A stretch of DNA of 64,000 nt from an uncultured Pseudovibrio sp. (GTDB taxonomy: Bacteria; Pseudomonadota; Alphaproteobacteria; Rhizobiales; Stappiaceae), in NCBI GenBank assembly GCA_947496145.1, contig CANMBS010000005.1, positions 1 to 64,000 on the forward strand, read 5' to 3'. The position numbers and the translations under genes were made by a program. Positions 27,833 through 37,713 of the stretch are shown piece after piece. Within the stretch, counting starts at the first letter, position 1, and each line of letters starts with the position of its first letter. Below the pieces are notes generated by a model, which saw only the letters and a list, made by a program, of their open reading frames with translations, searched no databases and was not told the DNA's origin.

Positions 27833-28126
27833 ATGAGTAGAAACTACGCGCACACCCAATGCGGTAGCTTTCTCCCCCGAATGCGTACTGTGCGGACATA
27901 TCGCAATGCGCACGCCAACGGGGTAATATAAATCGGAGGAAACTCCGAATGGGCGGTCTGTATTAAAGAGGCCGTGCTTCATTCGACAGATCCGGGGCAA
28001 GCCGTGCCGGGGCTTCGAACGAGCCGCGAGGAAGATATCCCCGCGACCCGAACGAGGACGTGACCTTAACCGGTCACAGAGATGAGCGAAAGTGAGGCCA
28101 AAATGGCAGAAAAAGGAGGAAACACG
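27833..28126 (+). promoter_or_regulatory. Structured leader of gltB, possible leader peptide
   Basis: Four clear hairpins follow one another upstream of gltB. TCGGAG-GAAA-CTCCGA has a GNRA loop (27933-27948). AAGCC/GGCTT spans 27999-28015. CGCG-A-GGA pairs with TCC-C-CGCG (28025-28045). GTGACC/GGTCAC spans 28060-28077. A looser pairing around 27953-27974 is possible. A 32-codon frame, MSRNYAHTQCGSF to NAHANGVI (27833-27931), ends just before the first hairpin. The layout suggests a regulated leader; I match it to no known riboswitch. Confidence 0.5.
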
Positions 28127-31100
28127 ATGCACATGAGTGGAGGGCAAACAACGACAACCCGCACTACCACTACAGGCACCGTTACGGAAAAACTCCGCGC
28201 TGCTGCCACTGAGGGGCTTTACAACCCAGCCAGGGAGCACGATGCATGCGGCGTCGGCTTCATAGCCAACCTCAAAGGCGCAAAATCTCATCATGTGGTT
28301 AAAAGCGGTCTTCAGATCGTCGAAAACCTGACACACCGTGGCGCCGTGGGTGCAGACCCGTTGATGGGCGACGGTGCCGGCATGCTGACTCAAATTCCAC
28401 ACGAGCTATTTAAGGAAGAATGCGCAAAGGCTGGTTTCGATCTGCCCGACGCAGGCAAGTACGGCGTAGCATTTTTCTTTCTTCCACAAGATAAAAAACT
28501 TCGTGAGCAGTGCGAAAGTATCGTAGCAGAATGTGTTTCTGCAGAAGGACTTAAAGTTCTGGGCTGGCGCGACGTCCCAGTTGATAATTCTTCTTTATCT
28601 AAAGCGCCGGATATTGCCGCAACCGAGCCAGTATCTCGCCAGTTATTCGTAACACTATCAGATAATACTGACGGAGATGTTCTGGAGCGTCGTCTTTTCA
28701 TCCTGCGCAAAGTCATTTCCAATGTGGTGCGTGAGAAGTGCGAAGGCGTTGAGCAAGGCTTCTATCCTGTCTCCTTCTCCAGCCGCACCATCGTATATAA
28801 AGGCATGTTCCTCGCTTATCAGCTTGGCGCCTATTACGACGACCTGCGTGATGAGCGCTATGTCTCTGCTCTGGCTTTGGTTCACCAACGCTTCTCCACC
28901 AACACATTCCCATCCTGGGATCTGGCCCACCCGTACCGCATGGTTGCGCACAACGGCGAAATCAACACGCTGCGCGGCAACGTAAACTGGATGGCTGCCC
29001 GTCAGGCTTCCGTGTCCTCTCCGGCATTCGGCGACGACATCAACAAGCTATGGCCAATCTCTTACGAAGGTCAGTCAGACACTGCATGTTTTGATAACGC
29101 ATTGGAATTCCTCGTCACTGGCGGCTACTCCCTTGCACATGCAGCCATGATGCTGATCCCGGAAGCATGGGCTGGCAATCCACTGATGGACGAAAACCGT
29201 CGCTCCTTCTACCAGTACCATGCATCCATCATGGAACCATGGGATGGCCCCGCAGCGGTTGCCTTCACAGATGGTCGCCAGATCGGCGCAACGCTGGACC
29301 GGAATGGCCTGCGCCCTGCCCGTTACATCGTAACAGACGACGATTTTGTTATAATGTCCTCCGAAGTTGGCGTCCTCGACATTCCGGAAGAGAAAATCGT
29401 TCAGAAATGGCGTCTCCAGCCGGGCAAAATGCTGCTGATCGATCTGGAAGAAGGCCGCATCATTTCTGATGAGGAAATCAAGCGCCAGCTCTCTACAGCC
29501 AACCCATACAAAGACTGGCTGCACCGCACCCAGATGGTTCTGGAAGACCTTCCATCTGTACGTGAACGTGCGCCGGTTGCTGGTGAAACGCTCCTGGACC
29601 GCCAGCAGGCATTCGGCTACACGCAGGAAGATATCAAGCTTCTCATGCAGCCAATGGCGACCGTTGGTCAGGAAGCACTTGGCTCAATGGGTACTGACAC
29701 CCCTGTGTCTGTTCTCTCAGACAAATCCAAACTGCTTTACACCTACTTCAAGCAGAACTTCGCGCAGGTGACTAACCCACCGATCGATCCGATCCGTGAA
29801 GAACTGGTCATGAGCCTTGTATCTTTCATTGGCCCGCGTCCAAACCTGTTTGATCTGAAAGGTCTTTCAACCTCCAAACGACTGGAAGTCCGTCAGCCGA
29901 TCCTCACCAATGCTGATCTGGAAAAGATCCGCGCAATTGGCGACATCGAAGACAACCAGTTCCAGACCAAGACCCTCGACATCACCTACTCTGCTGAAAA
30001 AGGCCCGGAAGGTATGGAAGAGGCATTGGAACGTTTGTGTGAACGCGCTGAAAAAGCAGTGCATGGTGGTTACAACATCATCATCCTGTCCGACCGCGTA
30101 ATCTCACGTGCCCGTATTGCAATCCCTGCATTACTGGCAACAGCTGCAGTACATAACTACCTGATCCGCAAAGGTCTTCGTACATCTGTAGGTCTCGTGG
30201 TTGAGACCGGTGAAGCACGTGAAGTTCACCACTTCTGCGTGCTGGCTGGTTACGGCGCGGAGGCGATCAACCCATACCTGGCGTTCGAAACAATCCGCTC
30301 CATGCATTCCGAAGGCTACTTCCCTGAAGAAGTGGACGAGCACGAAGTTGTTTCCCGCTACATCAAAGCCATCAACAAAGGCATGCTCAAGGTCATGTCC
30401 AAGATGGGCATCTCCACCTATCAATCCTACTGTGGTGCGCAGATCTTTGATGCGGTTGGCCTGAACTCCCAGTTCGTCGAGAAGTACTTCTTCGGCACAG
30501 CAACTACCATCGAAGGCATTGGCCTGAGTGAAGTTGCAGCAGAAACTGTTGTTCGCCATCACGATGCGTTTGAGGATATCCCAATCCTGCGCCGCGCTCT
30601 CGACGTTGGCGGTGAGTATGCATATCGCTCCCGTGGTGAAAACCACATGTGGAGCCCGGACAGCATCGCAACACTGCAACACGCTGTTCGCAATAATCTG
30701 CCAGAAAAGTATCTGGAATTTGCAAAGGAAGTGAACGAGACCTCAGGTCGCTTCACCATCCGTGGCATGTTCCGCGTGAAATCCGCAGAAGAACTGGACC
30801 ATCGTCCAATCAACATCGACGAAGTGGAATCCGCAGAAGACATCGTCAAGCGCTTCTCAACTGGCGCAATGTCCTTCGGTTCCATCTCTCGCGAAGCACA
30901 CACCTCGCTTGCGATTGCCATGAACAAAATCGGCGGTAAGTCCAACACCGGTGAAGGTGGTGAAGAAGCAGAGCGCTTCAATCCTCTTCCAGATGGATCA
31001 CAAAACCCGATGCGTTCCGCAATCAAGCAGGTTGCCTCTGGTCGCTTTGGTGTAACCACCGAATATCTGGTCAACTCCGACATGATCCAGATTAAAGTGG

Positions 31101-32833
31101 CACAAGGTGCAAAGCCGGGTGAAGGCGGACAGCTACCGGGCCACAAAGTGGATGCGGTGATCGCGAAAACCCGCCACTCCACACCGGGTGTTGGCCTCAT
31201 TTCGCCGCCACCACACCACGACATCTACTCCATCGAAGATCTGGCACAGCTGATCTACGACCTGAAGAACGTGAACCCGGTCGCAGACATCTCCGTTAAG
31301 CTGGTGTCTGAAGTGGGCGTTGGTACAGTTGCAGCAGGTGTTGCCAAAGCCCGTGCAGACCATATCACCGTCTCCGGTTTCGATGGCGGTACAGGTGCAT
31401 CTCCTCTCACCTCACTGAAACACGCTGGTTCTCCATGGGAAATGGGCCTTGCTGAAACCCAGCAAACCCTCGTTCTCAACGGCCTGCGCTCCCGTGTTGC
31501 TTTGCAGGTAGACGGCGGTCTTCGCACTGGCCGTGACGTCCTCATCGGTGCACTGCTCGGTGCTGACGAGTACGGCTTCTCAACTGCTCCGCTCATCGCA
31601 GCAGGCTGCCTGATGATGCGTAAGTGTCACCTGAACACCTGCCCGGTTGGCATCGCAACTCAGGACCCTGTCCTGCGTAAGCGTTTCAAAGGCACACCAG
31701 AGCACGTTATCAACTACTTCTTCTACGTTGCAGAAGAGCTGCGTGGGCTGATGGCAGAACTCGGCGTCAAGAAGCTGGACGACATCATTGGTCGCTCTGA
31801 CATGCTCGACAAAGAAACTGCAATCAACCACTGGAAGTCTCAGGGTCTTGATTTCTCCAAGATCTTCTATCGTCCAGATGCAACTCCAGAAGAAAGCCGC
31901 TGGTCTATGCTGCAAGAGCATCCGATCAACGACATTCTTGACCGCGAGCTCATCAGAAACGCAACACCTGCACTTGAAAGCAAAGAGAAGGTCTCCTTCC
32001 CCGCGCAAATCAAGTCTGTTGACCGCTCCGTTGGCGCAATGCTCTCCGGTGAGATCGCAAAACGCTACGGCGCAAAGGGCCTGAAGGACGACACTGTTCA
32101 TATTTCCATGACCGGTACCGCAGGTCAGGCATTTGGTGCATTCGTTGCCAAAGGTGTGACCATCGATCTGGAAGGCGACGCGAACGACTATGTCGGTAAG
32201 GGCCTTGCAGGCGGACGCCTCATCGTACGCCCACCAGCAAACACCCGCATTGTACCCGAAAACTCCATCATCGTCGGCAACACCGTTCTTTACGGTGCAA
32301 CCAGCGGTGAAGTGTACTTCCGTGGCGTGGCAGGCGAGCGCTTTGCAGTTCGTAACTCCGGTGCAACGGCTGTTGTCGAAGGTGTTGGCGATCACGGGTG
32401 TGAGTACATGACCGGCGGTGTTGTTGTTGTTATCGGTCAGACAGGCCGAAACTTTGCAGCAGGCATGTCCGGTGGCGTTGCCTACGTTCTGGACGAAGAT
32501 CAGACCTTCAACTCCCGTTGTAACCTTGCAATGGTGGACATCCAGCCGGTGGAAGAAGAAGACGACCTGCTTGAAAAGTTGCATCACCATGGCGGGGACA
32601 TTGAGTACAAAGGACGTGTGGATCTGTCAGCTGACATGACCCGCCACGACGACGAACGTCTGCGTCTCATTCTTGAAAACCATGTGAAGTATACCGGGTC
32701 TACCAAGGCAGCTGATATCCTTGCCAACTGGGAGGAATGGCGTCCGAAGTTTGTGAAAGTTATGCCAGTTGAATACCGTCGTGCGCTTCAGGAAATGAAA
32801 GCTGCGCGTATGGGCCTCGCGGCTGCGGAATAA
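28127..32833 (+). CDS. gltB: Glutamate synthase (NADPH) large subunit
   Basis: This subunit takes the amide of glutamine and, with 2-oxoglutarate, makes glutamate; it is the assimilation partner of glutamine synthetase. From the ATG at 28127 it has 1568 residues. A 40-residue propeptide precedes the catalytic N-terminal Cys41 in HDACGVGF of the class-II amidotransferase domain. The central domain, the FMN-binding synthase domain ([10 protein letters not shown], then [12 protein letters not shown]) and the iron-sulfur motif [13 protein letters not shown] follow. A C-terminal GXGXG barrel ([11 protein letters not shown]) ends the protein. I chose 28127 because AAGGAGG precedes it at seven bases and the propeptide length fits; ATGs at 28082 and 28103 are alternatives. 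It is in an operon with gltD, 12 bases downstream. Confidence 0.96.
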   Translation: MHMSGGQTTTTRTTTTGTVTEKLRAAATEGLYNPAREHDACGVGFIANLKGAKSHHVVKSGLQIVENLTHRGAVGADPLMGDGAGMLTQIPHELFKEECAKAGFDLPDAGKYGVAFFFLPQDKKLREQCESIVAECVSAEGLKVLGWRDVPVDNSSLSKAPDIAATEPVSRQLFVTLSDNTDGDVLERRLFILRKVISNVVREKCEGVEQGFYPVSFSSRTIVYKGMFLAYQLGAYYDDLRDERYVSALALVHQRFSTNTFPSWDLAHPYRMVAHNGEINTLRGNVNWMAARQASVSSPAFGDDINKLWPISYEGQSDTACFDNALEFLVTGGYSLAHAAMMLIPEAWAGNPLMDENRRSFYQYHASIMEPWDGPAAVAFTDGRQIGATLDRNGLRPARYIVTDDDFVIMSSEVGVLDIPEEKIVQKWRLQPGKMLLIDLEEGRIISDEEIKRQLSTANPYKDWLHRTQMVLEDLPSVRERAPVAGETLLDRQQAFGYTQEDIKLLMQPMATVGQEALGSMGTDTPVSVLSDKSKLLYTYFKQNFAQVTNPPIDPIREELVMSLVSFIGPRPNLFDLKGLSTSKRLEVRQPILTNADLEKIRAIGDIEDNQFQTKTLDITYSAEKGPEGMEEALERLCERAEKAVHGGYNIIILSDRVISRARIAIPALLATAAVHNYLIRKGLRTSVGLVVETGEAREVHHFCVLAGYGAEAINPYLAFETIRSMHSEGYFPEEVDEHEVVSRYIKAINKGMLKVMSKMGISTYQSYCGAQIFDAVGLNSQFVEKYFFGTATTIEGIGLSEVAAETVVRHHDAFEDIPILRRALDVGGEYAYRSRGENHMWSPDSIATLQHAVRNNLPEKYLEFAKEVNETSGRFTIRGMFRVKSAEELDHRPINIDEVESAEDIVKRFSTGAMSFGSISREAHTSLAIAMNKIGGKSNTGEGGEEAERFNPLPDGSQNPMRSAIKQVASGRFGVTTEYLVNSDMIQIKVAQGAKPGEGGQLPGHKVDAVIAKTRHSTPGVGLISPPPHHDIYSIEDLAQLIYDLKNVNPVADISVKLVSEVGVGTVAAGVAKARADHITVSGFDGGTGASPLTSLKHAGSPWEMGLAETQQTLVLNGLRSRVALQVDGGLRTGRDVLIGALLGADEYGFSTAPLIAAGCLMMRKCHLNTCPVGIATQDPVLRKRFKGTPEHVINYFFYVAEELRGLMAELGVKKLDDIIGRSDMLDKETAINHWKSQGLDFSKIFYRPDATPEESRWSMLQEHPINDILDRELIRNATPALESKEKVSFPAQIKSVDRSVGAMLSGEIAKRYGAKGLKDDTVHISMTGTAGQAFGAFVAKGVTIDLEGDANDYVGKGLAGGRLIVRPPANTRIVPENSIIVGNTVLYGATSGEVYFRGVAGERFAVRNSGATAVVEGVGDHGCEYMTGGVVVVIGQTGRNFAAGMSGGVAYVLDEDQTFNSRCNLAMVDIQPVEEEDDLLEKLHHHGGDIEYKGRVDLSADMTRHDDERLRLILENHVKYTGSTKAADILANWEEWRPKFVKVMPVEYRRALQEMKAARMGLAAAE

Positions 32834-32845
32834 GAGGGGGAAGAC

Positions 32846-34279
32846 ATGAGTAAGGTAACTGGCTTTTTGGAGATCGACCGGCAGGAACAGAAGTACCAGC
32901 CGGCATCAGATCGCATTCGCCACTTCCGTGAATTCACGGTCCCGCTCTCACAAACAGACGTGGAGCGTCAGGCAGCGCGTTGTATGGATTGTGGCGTTCC
33001 TTTCTGTCACGGTCCAAACGGCTGTCCGGTAAACAACCAGATTCCGGACTGGAACGACCTGGTGTTTGCCGGCGACTGGGAAGAGGCATCTCGCAACCTG
33101 CATTCGACCAACAACTTCCCGGATTTCACAGGACGCATCTGTCCTGCACCCTGTGAGGAAGCCTGTACGCTTAATCTGGAAGACATTCCGGTCGCGATCA
33201 AAACCGTTGAGCAGGCAATTGTAGACCGCGCTTTCAAGGAAGGCTGGATCAAACCTGAGCCAGCAACAACCAAGACCGGTAAAACCGTTGCCGTCATCGG
33301 CTCCGGCCCTGCTGGTCTGGCAGCAGCTCAGCAGCTGGCCCGCGCAGGCCATACCGTGCATGTGTATGAGCGTGAACCAAGTGCTGGTGGCCTGCTGCGC
33401 TACGGCATTCCTGACTTCAAGATGGAAAAGCACTACATCGACCGCCGCGTTGAACAACTGGAAGCAGAAGGCGTAACCTTCCACTATGGCTGCGAAATCG
33501 GCAAGGATGTGGAGTTTGAAGAAATCCATACCCGCCACGATGCAACATTGCTGTGTACTGGTGCAGAACGTCCGCGTGATCCGGGCATTCCGGGCATGGA
33601 CCTCAAAGGCGCCATGTACGCCATGCCGTTCCTCGTGCAGCAGAACCGCCGTGTCGGCGGGGAAGACATCTCCGAGGAAGAGCCATACTGGGCAGGCGGC
33701 AAGCACGTTGTTGTTGTCGGCGGTGGTGATACGGCTTCTGACTGTGTAGGCACCTCCTTCCGTCAGGGCGCACTTTCTGTCACCCAGATGGACATCCGCC
33801 CAATGCCTCCGCTGAAAGAGGACAAGAACCAGTTCTGGCCTTACTGGCCAACTAAGTTCCGCACGTCCACTTCTCAGGCAGAAGGTGCAGAGCGTGAGTT
33901 CTCCGCAGCCACTCTGGCAGTCATTGGCGATGAAGACGGTCATGTAACCGGCGTAAAATGTGCTCGCGTGGATGAAAAGCGTGTTCCGATTGAAGGAACC
34001 GAGTTCATCCTCAAAGCGGACCTCGTTCTGGCAGCCATCGGCTTTTCCGGTCCAAACATGGAAACCTACATCAAGGAAGCTGGCGACGAACTGGAGCTTG
34101 ACCCGCGCACAAACGTTAAGGCCAACACCGAGGACTACAAGACCTCCATCAAAAAGGTCTTCGCCGCTGGTGACGTTCGCAAAGGCCAGTCCCTCGTGGT
34201 CTGGGCAATCCGCGAAGGTCGTCAGGCAGCGCGTTCCATCGATGAGTTCCTGACAGGTTCTTCCAATCTGCCACGCTAA
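32846..34279 (+). CDS. gltD: Glutamate synthase (NADPH) small subunit
   Basis: The 477-residue subunit passes electrons from NADPH through FAD and iron-sulfur clusters to GltB. The N-terminal cluster-binding domain has CMDCGVPFCHGPNGCP and CPAPCEEAC. The FAD-binding site is VAVIGSGPAGLAAAQQLA and the NADPH site VVVVGGGDTASDC. The C-terminal FAD block ends VFAAGDVRKGQSLVVWAI. AGAGGGGGAAG precedes the ATG, and the gap from gltB is only 12 bases, so the two are co-transcribed. A strong terminator follows. A 476-codon frame on the opposite strand is a shadow of this gene. Confidence 0.97.
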   Translation: MSKVTGFLEIDRQEQKYQPASDRIRHFREFTVPLSQTDVERQAARCMDCGVPFCHGPNGCPVNNQIPDWNDLVFAGDWEEASRNLHSTNNFPDFTGRICPAPCEEACTLNLEDIPVAIKTVEQAIVDRAFKEGWIKPEPATTKTGKTVAVIGSGPAGLAAAQQLARAGHTVHVYEREPSAGGLLRYGIPDFKMEKHYIDRRVEQLEAEGVTFHYGCEIGKDVEFEEIHTRHDATLLCTGAERPRDPGIPGMDLKGAMYAMPFLVQQNRRVGGEDISEEEPYWAGGKHVVVVGGGDTASDCVGTSFRQGALSVTQMDIRPMPPLKEDKNQFWPYWPTKFRTSTSQAEGAEREFSAATLAVIGDEDGHVTGVKCARVDEKRVPIEGTEFILKADLVLAAIGFSGPNMETYIKEAGDELELDPRTNVKANTEDYKTSIKKVFAAGDVRKGQSLVVWAIREGRQAARSIDEFLTGSSNLPR

Positions 34280-34305
34280 TCTTAGCGCACAATCAATTCC
34301 CAAAG

Positions 34306-34335
34306 CCCCGGAAAGCACTGCTTTTCGGGGTTTTC
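34306..34335 (+). terminator. Terminator of gltBD
   Basis: CCCCGGAAAGC (34306-34316) pairs with GCTTTTCGGGG (34320-34330), 11 bp with one G-U pair, and is followed by TTTTCTC. Confidence 0.9.
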
Positions 34336-35287
34336 TCATAGCATCCTGTTCATTTTCATGCATACGTCCGGCCCCCACTTTCCATTTTGATCAAACAAGC
34401 ACGATTTGCACCACATGGCATCCCATGCAGTGTTGGACCAGATTTCCCGAAAGTCGGGATGAGCAAGGCGGCAGGCAACACCTGCGCTACGTGTTAAATA
34501 TGAGTCTTCGGCATTGGCTACGCGCCTTGCCCGGGCATTTTGGTATGGCCAACATCGCCTCTTCTCCTGAAAGGCACGATAGCCGGTTTCCCGGAAAGGT
34601 GGCGGCTTTGCTCAGATAAGTTTCCGTATCCAAACAGGTCCACTGCCTCTGACATTTACCGCTCTGACCCGTAAATGCCACTGCGTGATACCCTTCAGGC
34701 TTGGGTCCTTCCTCTCAGACCATGCAGTCACGCCTGAAAATCGGTGCCACCGGACCACCAAAAGATGCGTTACCTCTTCTGACAGCCCCACCCAGCCCAC
34801 GACAAACCGACGGACGGTCCGCCAGCAGCCCGTCACGTGGGCATGAGATTAGTATGCGGGTACATATGAGCAAGGGGGATAAGTTTTTTCAAATCTCCAG
34901 ACTTCAACACTCATCCTCATCCGTGAGAGAAGAGTAAAGTATCAAACCCAATGCTGCTTGCAGCAAGTCGCTTGTGACCCAAAGCTGCCATTCGCCCTAA
35001 ATCTGAATGCGATCAGCCAGCGTGTAATTTCAATCATAAGTCGAATTTGGTGAGGTTTTTACTGCGTAGCCATACCTGCCGTTTGGCCGTAATCTAGGCG
35101 CTTCCAGTCAGCAAGTAGTATCAACCATAGATCAAGATAGTATCTCGCCACTAAATCAGGCCCAGCCCAACTCATGGGTTCCAAATTGTACATTCGAACA
35201 TTGGGTCCGCGCCTTATGGTGCGGACCTTTCTTATAGTGACAATCCAATTGACGCTATGTCGCTCGATTAAGCTCAGAGATGGATCA
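34336..35287. other. Gene-poor region with degenerate coding-like frames
   Basis: No intact gene could be supported. On the plus strand one frame from about 34413 to 34848 reads protein-like runs (TPALRVKYESSALATRLARAF, then GGGFAQISFRIQTGPLPLTF) broken by three in-frame stops. It could be a decayed gene or repeat element, or chance. A 93-codon minus-strand frame (35059-35340) overlaps the next ORF and has no start signal. Small hairpins such as CCCGA-AAG-TCGGG (near 34447) are present. Confidence 0.4.
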
Positions 35288-35803
35288 CTATTGGCCCGCA
35301 CCAGCACTGGCGGTGATACCATCATTGGTGCACGGTCCATAAGTGTCGATTTTAGACGAATCCTTATATGTCGCCTTTGCTTTCAATGGCAGCAAGTCAC
35401 CGCAATTGGTACATACTATATGGTTCATGGCTCGTCTCATTGGCATAATGTATTGCGCACCATAAGTAGATTTTTGATTTCTTAGGAATCCAGACCCATG
35501 TCTGTATACGGCATTCACAATAAAGTCGTATCCATTGGTTGTTCGGCCACAACCACACTCTGGTCCATTCATATACGCAGCTGTAAGATCAAGATTGTAC
35601 TTGTCGTTCAGCAACCGCAATTCATCTTCGGTAATGTTCGATGCATTTCTTAGGTCTTCATCCGTTTCGACCGACTTGGCGACCAGTTTGCAGAAGTGAC
35701 TGTAGATTCCTTCGTCATCGGTGTAGTAATGAAAGCTCTTTAAGTTGTGACGATTGACAAAAAGCGCCTCTAGCTCATTAATTGACGAAATGTAGTTATC
35801 CAT
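35288..35803 (-). CDS. Hypothetical cysteine-containing protein
   Basis: The 171-residue frame has good protein character, but I do not recognise the family. It starts with an acidic helical half (MDNYISSINELEALF to EDELRLLNDKYNLD, about 1-75). A second half follows with clustered cysteines, in GPECGCGRTTNGYD, HIVCTNCGDLLPLKA and YGPCTND. The CxC and CxxC pairs could bind one zinc ion. There is no signal peptide or membrane segment. The ribosome-binding site is weak (TTGGG before a poly-A run and ATG). It sits alone in a gene-poor region of atypical feel. It may be a recently acquired accessory gene. Confidence 0.5.
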   Translation of the reverse strand: MDNYISSINELEALFVNRHNLKSFHYYTDDEGIYSHFCKLVAKSVETDEDLRNASNITEDELRLLNDKYNLDLTAAYMNGPECGCGRTTNGYDFIVNAVYRHGSGFLRNQKSTYGAQYIMPMRRAMNHIVCTNCGDLLPLKAKATYKDSSKIDTYGPCTNDGITASAGAGQ

Positions 35804-36635
35804 TTTTTTCCCAATTCTCTAAGGTGTTGCTTCTCAATTTGTGCAGGGTCTCAATGTTTGCACACTTGCTCACTTCAAATGGCGGTCACCGAAATAAACG
35901 ACAAACGCCGTGGTTATCGTTTGGGCTTCCCAAAATGATGTTCTGGTTGCCACCTCCCCTCTTCTTCCTGCAATGTTGTTTCAATAATCCACAAATGCTG
36001 CTTACGGAGGACAGAAACGCGCTCCTCAAATAGTACCGTGACGATATCTGGAGCGTGATAGGTTACAAACTGTGATCAAGTTGGCGATGCAATCTCAGCT
36101 TGTTCTTGTCGGACTACAGCACTTTGCTTCGGTCACTTGTGTTGAACCTCACACCAATGCAAGCGTGAATTCGTCGTATGGGTCACGCCCATAAACAACA
36201 GTTCCAGAGCTTGATTTCTCTCGGTTCTTGGGACTGATGCATAGTTCATGATGTTCGCTCATCCCTGAGCAGCAGACACCCACTGCGACACAAAAACTTG
36301 GTAGGTATGGCGTTCTGAAAAAACAGATACTTGCTTTGAGAGGACGGTGTATGACTGCGCCCCTCTGGTAAATTCAAGGTGAATCTCAACGAGCCTAGCC
36401 TTTAAAACTTCAGACTATAATTTTTAAGTTCCGTCTGACACAGCAAAGGCAATAACAAATTGTCCTCATAAGTTGCATTACCTGAAAAACTCTACGACAA
36501 TCGCAGGCGTTAGTATGGCTAATCTTCTGATGATAAGTACACTTGATAAAGAGATCAGCGTTTTGGCGCCTGAGTACGTTTTATCGATACCTGAATGAGG
36601 CGTCTTGTAAAAAACGGCAAGCCGTGAGGGGTTTT
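35804..36635. other. Gene-poor region upstream of the AraC gene
   Basis: About 830 bases lack a supported gene. A 37-codon minus-strand frame near 36135-36250 (MSEHHELCISPKNREK to EFTLALV) looks protein-like but its ribosome-binding site is too close to the start. The 83-codon plus-strand frame at 35782-36033 has no motif. Confidence 0.4.
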
Positions 36636-37472
36636 ATGAATATTTATAAAAAGTACCCTACATCACCTGAGTTGTTTCGTTACATTAAGGGATACCACGT
36701 TGCAGATCAGAAAGTTACCGAACTCACTGTCCAATCGCCTCCAACGGGTTACCCTTTACTGGGGCATATATGGAAGGGGATCGGGACGGTTGATGTGGCT
36801 GGTGAAACGATCCCTCAAATGAAGCCTCCAATTAGCCATTTTAGCGGGCAGCTGTACAAAACCAATGCATGCGTCCACTGGAAAGGACATATAGGCCATA
36901 TACTCGCGGAATTCACAGCAACAGGACTTTATGAGCTGTTTGGTATCTACGGTGATACCCTCGTTAACAGGACTGTTCTAGTAAACGAAACTGCTTCGGA
37001 GTTTGCAGCTGTTCTGCTGGCAAAGCTTAACGGTGTCAAGGATACAGAGGACTATCTCATTTGCTTGCAGCAAGCACTCAAATGGCAAGCAGATAAGGCG
37101 ATTTCAGCGCCAGACTTTGTCGTTAAAGCAGTTCGCCTCATTGAAGAAGCCCATGGAGATATTAAACTGAAGCAGCTGATCGAAGAGCTTAATATACCTG
37201 AAAGGACGTTTACGAGCCGGTTTAAAAAAATAGTTGGGGTATCGCCTAAGTATTTCTCTCGCACCACACAGTTCAATTATATCGTCTCAATCATACTTTC
37301 TGGTGAAGAACTGCCCCTGTCGCATTTGGCTGCGGAGGCTGGATTTTATGATCAGGCACATTTCACCAAAACTATACAGGAATTTGTGCTTAGCGCCCCT
37401 TCTCGCTTCCTGGAAGGTGACATATCAAAAGTTTCCAGTTTCATCAGGCAAATGAATAAAATTACGTCATGA
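36636..37472 (+). CDS. AraC-family transcriptional regulator
   Basis: This DNA-binding regulator has 278 residues. The N-terminal half (about 1-150: KKYPTSPELFRYIKGYHV, then GLYELFGIYGDTLVNRT) resembles the uncharacterised sensor domain (DUF6597 type) found in many AraC proteins. The C-terminal half (about 165-270) holds the two helix-turn-helix units, including LIEELNIPERTFTSRFKKIVGVSPKYF and LAAEAGFYDQAHFTKTIQEFV. The longer frame begins at 36543, but the ATG at 36636 follows AGGGG by five bases. Its neighbours give no clue to its target. It lies at the edge of a gene-poor stretch and may have been acquired with it. Confidence 0.88.
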   Translation: MNIYKKYPTSPELFRYIKGYHVADQKVTELTVQSPPTGYPLLGHIWKGIGTVDVAGETIPQMKPPISHFSGQLYKTNACVHWKGHIGHILAEFTATGLYELFGIYGDTLVNRTVLVNETASEFAAVLLAKLNGVKDTEDYLICLQQALKWQADKAISAPDFVVKAVRLIEEAHGDIKLKQLIEELNIPERTFTSRFKKIVGVSPKYFSRTTQFNYIVSIILSGEELPLSHLAAEAGFYDQAHFTKTIQEFVLSAPSRFLEGDISKVSSFIRQMNKITS

Positions 37473-37509
37473 TTTGGTTGCTGGTTTTTGGGAAGTCTCA
37501 AATGAAACG

Positions 37510-37528
37510 GGCCAACTCTAGGTTGGCC
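37510..37528 (+). terminator. Possible terminator after the AraC gene
   Basis: GGCCAAC pairs with GTTGGCC around loop TCTAG. The following bases (TGTCTCGGG) are not a T-run, so termination would be weak. Confidence 0.4.
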
Positions 37529-37530
37529 TG

Positions 37531-37626
37531 TCTCGGGAAAAGTGGACACCGGTTTTCAGATAAAGATACGCAAAAACAAAAGCTAAAGCAGATCAAGCGT
37601 TTCAGCTTAAACGCGAACTGCTTTAG
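37531..37626. repeat. RIME-like dispersed palindromic repeat
   Basis: The block begins GTCTCGGGAAAAGTGGACACC, close to the motif (AAGTGG-ACCGGTTTTC) common in intergenic repeats of Rhizobiales. It ends in a long stem: CTAAAGCAG (37583-37591) and GCGTTT (37597-37602) pair with AAACGC (37609-37614) and CTGCTTTAG (37618-37626). It is noncoding. The family name is from recall of similar repeats and needs a genome-wide copy count. Confidence 0.6.
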
Positions 37627-37713
37627 AACTCCCACTGCGGCGAATATCAGCCAAGCCTTCCGGATACGAGACTCTATCACCCTCCCACACTCTCAAAGGC
37701 AGCTTAAAGAGCC

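Noticed and set aside
31580-32590. 336-codon open frame opposite gltB
   Set aside because: Antisense shadow of the C-terminal gltB domains.
32948-34378. 476-codon open frame opposite gltD
   Set aside because: Antisense shadow of a well-supported gene; composition is unlike a protein and it has no ribosome-binding site.
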